Source: Xestospongia bergquistia
Lineage: Eukaryota; Porifera; Demospongiae; Haplosclerida; Petrosiidae
Direction: 5' to 3'
Length of the DNA stretch: 64,000 nucleotides
NCBI GenBank assembly: GCA_963965975.1
Contig: OZ014420.1
Coordinates: forward strand, 2,072,001-2,136,000
The notes below the pieces were generated by a model. It saw nothing but the letters and a program-made list of their open reading frames with translations. It made no database searches and had not been told where the DNA came from. Numbering within the stretch: the first letter of the stretch is position 1; each line of letters opens with the position of its first letter. Shown here piece by piece: positions 60,601 through 64,000 of the stretch. A program made the position numbers and the translations under genes.

Positions 60601-63600
60601 CTCAGTGGTTTAGTTTATAAACTTCACTCAGTAGTCTAAACCTTCTAAAGTCTTTAATTTAAAGACTTTAGAGCATTAATGCAAAGCAAGTTAATAAACT
60701 GTTAGTTGCAGTTCATTTAGTCAGTGCCTTTAAGTACTTTAGTCTGGGCAATTTACTTTATAATCTTCACTCAATAGTTTAAACCTTCTAAAGTCTTTAA
60801 ATTAAAGACTGTAGAGAGTTAATGCAAATCAACTTAGTAAACTGTTAATTGCAGTTTATTTACTTAGTCCCTTTAAGTCCTTTAGACTGAGTAGTTTACT
60901 TTATAGACTTGACTCAATAGTCTAAACCTTTTAAAGTCTTTAAATTAAAGACTTTATAGCGTTGATGCAAAACAACTTAATAAACTGTTAATTGCAGTTT
61001 ATTTAGTTAGTCCATTTAACTCCTTTAAACTGAGCAGTTTACTCTTAAACTTGACTCAATAGTCTAAACCTTCTAAAGTCTTTAAATTAAAGACTTTAGA
61101 GAGTTATAGCGAACGAGCTTAATAAACTGTTAAGAGCACTTTATTTAGATAAGTCCCTTTAAAGCCTTTAGTCTAAGTTATTTACTATATAAAGATCACT
61201 CAATAGTCTAAACCTTCTAAAGTCTTTAAATTAAAGACTTTAGAGTATTAATGCAAACAAACTTAATAAATTGTTATTTGCAGTTTTATTTAGTTATTCT
61301 TTAAAGTCCTTTAGACTGAGCAGTTAACTATATAACCTTCAATACATAGTTTAAACCTTCTAAAGTCTTTAAATTAAAGACTTTAGAGAGTTAATGCAAA
61401 CCAATTTAGTAAACTGTTCAGTGCAGTTTACTTAGTTAGTTCCTTTAAGACCTAAGCAATTGACCCTATAACATTCACTCAATACTCTAAACCTTCTAAA
61501 GTCTTTTAATGAAAGACTTTAGAGCGTTAATGCAAAACCAACTTAATAAATTTTTATTTGCAGTTTATTTAGTTATTACCTTTAAGTACTTTAGACTAAG
61601 CAGTTTACTCTATAAACATCACTCAATAGTCTAAACCTTCTAAAGTCTTTAAATTAAAGACTTTAGAGCATTAATGGAAAACCTACTTAATAAATTGTTA
61701 TTTGCAGTTTATTTAGTTATTCCTTTTAAGTCCTTTAGACTGATCAGTTTACTCTATAAACATCACTCAACAATCTTAACCTTCTAAAGACTTTAAATTA
61801 AAGACTTTAGAGCGTTAATGCAAACCAACTTAATAAACTGTTAGTTGCAGTTTATTTAGTTACTCCCTTTAAGTCCTTTAGACTGAGCAGTTTCCTTCAT
61901 AACCTTCAGTCAATAGTTTAAACCTTCTAAAGTCTTCAAATTAAGGACTTTAGAGAGGTAACGCAAACCAACTTAGTAAACTGTTAATTGCAGTTTATTT
62001 AGTTAGTCCCTTTAAACACTTTAGTCTAAGTAATTTACTATATAAACATCATTCAATAGACTAAACCTTCTAAAGTCTTTAAATTAAAGACTTTAGAGCG
62101 TTAATGCAAACCAACTTAATAAATTGTTATTTGCAGTTTATTTAGTTAGTCCCTTAAAGTCCTTAAGACTGAGCAGTTTACTCTATAAGCATCACTCAAT
62201 AGACTAAACCTTCTAAAGTTCTTAAATTAAAGACTTTAGAGTGTTAATGTAAACCAACTTAATAAACTGATAGTTGCAGTTTATTTAGTTATTCCCTTTA
62301 AGTCCTTCAGACTGAGCAGTTTACTCTATAAATTTGACTCAATAGTTTAAACCTTCTAAAGTCTTCAAATTAAGGACTTTAGTGAGGTAACGCAAACCAA
62401 CTTAGTAAACTGTTAATTGCAGTTTATTTACTTAGTCCCTTTAAACACTTTAGTCTCGGTGGTTTAGTTTATAAACTTCACTCAGTAGTCTTAACCTTCT
62501 AAAGTCTATAATTTAAAGACTTTGTAGCGTTAATGCAAAGCAAGTTAATAAACTGTTAGTTGCAGTTCACTTAGTCAGTCTTTTTAAGTAGTTTAGTCTG
62601 AGCAATTTACTTTATAATATTTACTCAATAGTTTAAACCTTCTAAAGTCTTTGAATTACAGACTTTAGAAAGTTAATGCAAACCAACTTAGTAAACTGGT
62701 AATTGCAGTTTATTTAGTTAGTCCCTTTAAGTCCTTTAGACTGAGCAGTTTACTTTATAAACTTGATCCAATAGTCTAAACCTTAAAAAGTCTTTAAATT
62801 AAAGACTTTAGAGCGTTAATGCAAACCAACTTAATAAACTGTTAATTGCAGTTTGTTTAGTTAGTCCATTTAACTCCTTTTGACTGAGCATTTTACTCTA
62901 TAAACTTGACTCAATAGTCTAAACCTTCTAAACTCTTTAGGTTTAAGTCTTTATAGAGTTATTGTGAACGAGCTTAATAAACTGCTAATTACACTTTATT
63001 TAGATAGTCCCTTGAAAGCTTGTAGTCTAAGTGATTCACTATATAAACATCAATCAATAGTCTAAACCTTCTAAAGTCTTTAAATTAAAGACTTTAGAGT
63101 ATTAATGCAAACAAACTAATAAATTGTTATTTGCAGTTTATTTAGTTATTCTTTTAAGTCCTTTAGACTGAGCAGTTTACTCTATAATCTTGAATCAATA
63201 GTTTAAACCTTTTAAAGTCTTTAAATTAAAGACTTTAGAGAGTTAATACAAACCAACTTAGTAAACTGTTAAGTGCCATTTACTTAGTTAGTCCCTTTAA
63301 GACCTTTAGTCTAAGCAATTGACCCTATAAAATTCACTCAATAGTCTAAACCTTCTAAAGTCTTTAAATTAAAGAGTTTAGAGCATTAATGCAAACCAAC
63401 TTAATAAACTGCTAATTGCAGTTTATTTAATTTAGTTCCTTTAAGTCCTTTAGACTGAGCAGTTTACTCTATAAACTTGTCTCAATAGTCTAAACCTTCT
63501 AAAGTCTTTAAATTAAAGACTTTTGAGAGTTAATACGAACGAGCTTAATAAACTTTTAATTGCAGTTTATTTAGATAGTCCCTTTAAACCCTTTAGTCTA

Positions 63601-64000
63601 AGTGATTTACTATATGAACTTCACTCAATACTCTAAAACTTCTAAAGTCTTTAAATTAAAGACTTTAGAGAGTTAATTCAAAATCAACTTAATAAATTGT
63701 TACTTACAGTTTATTTAGTTACTCCCTTTAAGTCCTTTAGACTGAGCAGTTTACTCTATAAACTTGACTCAATAGTCTGAACCTTCTAAAGTCTTTAAAT
63801 TAAAGACTTTAGAGCGTTAATGTAAACCAACTTAACAAACTGTTAATTGCAGTTTATTTAGTTAGTCCCTTTGACTACTTTAGACTGACCAGTTTTCTCT
63901 ATAAACTTGACTCAATAGTCTAAACATTATAAAGTCTTTAAATTAAAGACTTTAGGAAGTTAATGCAAACGAGCTTAATATATTGTTTATTGCAGTTTAT
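51605..64000. repeat. 143-bp satellite array, right block, continues past window
   Basis: It resumes in the same phase and orientation after the transposon, with about 87 more monomers to the window end. All three dyads are kept in most monomers. More monomers here have the AGTCTAAGT and ATTTACTATATAAA variant of the first dyad than in the left block. No gene is present. Confidence 0.95.
57000..63990. repeat. Long-range higher-order repeats in the right block
   Basis: A multi-monomer series with rare variants recurs. The variant GAGTATTAATGCAAACAAA with an added T in GCAGTTTTATTTAG occurs at about 57677, 61245 and 63099. The variant GAGCATTAATGCAAAGCAAG occurs at 57247 and 60671. Spacings near 3.42-3.57 kb (24-25 monomers) and 1.85 kb (13 monomers) show block duplication with gain or loss of single monomers. 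Confidence 0.75.

Noticed and set aside
34904-64000. CRISPR-like array
   Set aside because: The 143-bp units abut with no unique spacers and the host genes are spliced animal genes; it is satellite DNA.
34904-64000. Self-cleaving ribozyme satellite (hammerhead type)
   Set aside because: No CUGAUGA plus GAAA core arrangement occurs in the monomer; the inverted repeats do not frame such a core.

Overview
The window looks like a compact animal nuclear genome. Genes are intron-rich, with mostly 40-100 bp GT/AG introns, the DNA is AT-rich, intergenic gaps are short, and the gene content is metazoan (SMG5, RIIAD1, TRIM-NHL, cathepsin L, M28 peptidase). This architecture fits a demosponge best, but that assignment is inference. 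Exons were joined by hand from splice signals, reading phase and recalled family sequences. For seven spliced genes the exon lengths keep phase throughout.

From 1 to 20.8 kb the host genes are single-copy: the 3' part of SMG5 (+); a tiny four-exon RIIAD1 (-), tail to tail with SMG5; a type II membrane M28 aminopeptidase (+), head to head with RIIAD1; a cathepsin-L-like protease (+) with both conserved active-site tryptophans replaced by tyrosine; and three related genes A (+), B (-) and C (+). A, B and C share a phase-conserved 73-nt exon module (W-x-x-x-A helical repeat) and a C-terminal HPEW motif. I do not recognise this family.

From 20.8 to 34.9 kb lies a young segmental duplication. One intact RING/B-box/coiled-coil/filamin/NHL gene (TRIM-NHL) is followed by two damaged copies. 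Each unit also carries a decayed NHL fragment and the 5' end of a second TRIM-like gene, plus pieces of gene C. Two copies of a ~175 bp fragment of the TRIM-NHL coding sequence sit in antisense orientation just upstream of the second and third TRIM copies.

From 34.9 kb to the end is one satellite array, running off the window, with a 143 bp monomer and roughly 200 copies. Each monomer consists largely of three dyad symmetries separated by short linkers. The array contains nested higher-order repeats, one 757 bp TA-flanked inverted-repeat transposon and one ~127 bp unrelated patch. Its left edge cuts cleanly through the last NHL repeat of the third TRIM copy.

The observations most worth following are the dyad-built satellite, the antisense TRIM fragments and the A/B/C family. 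No virus-like element, rRNA, tRNA or CRISPR array was recognised.
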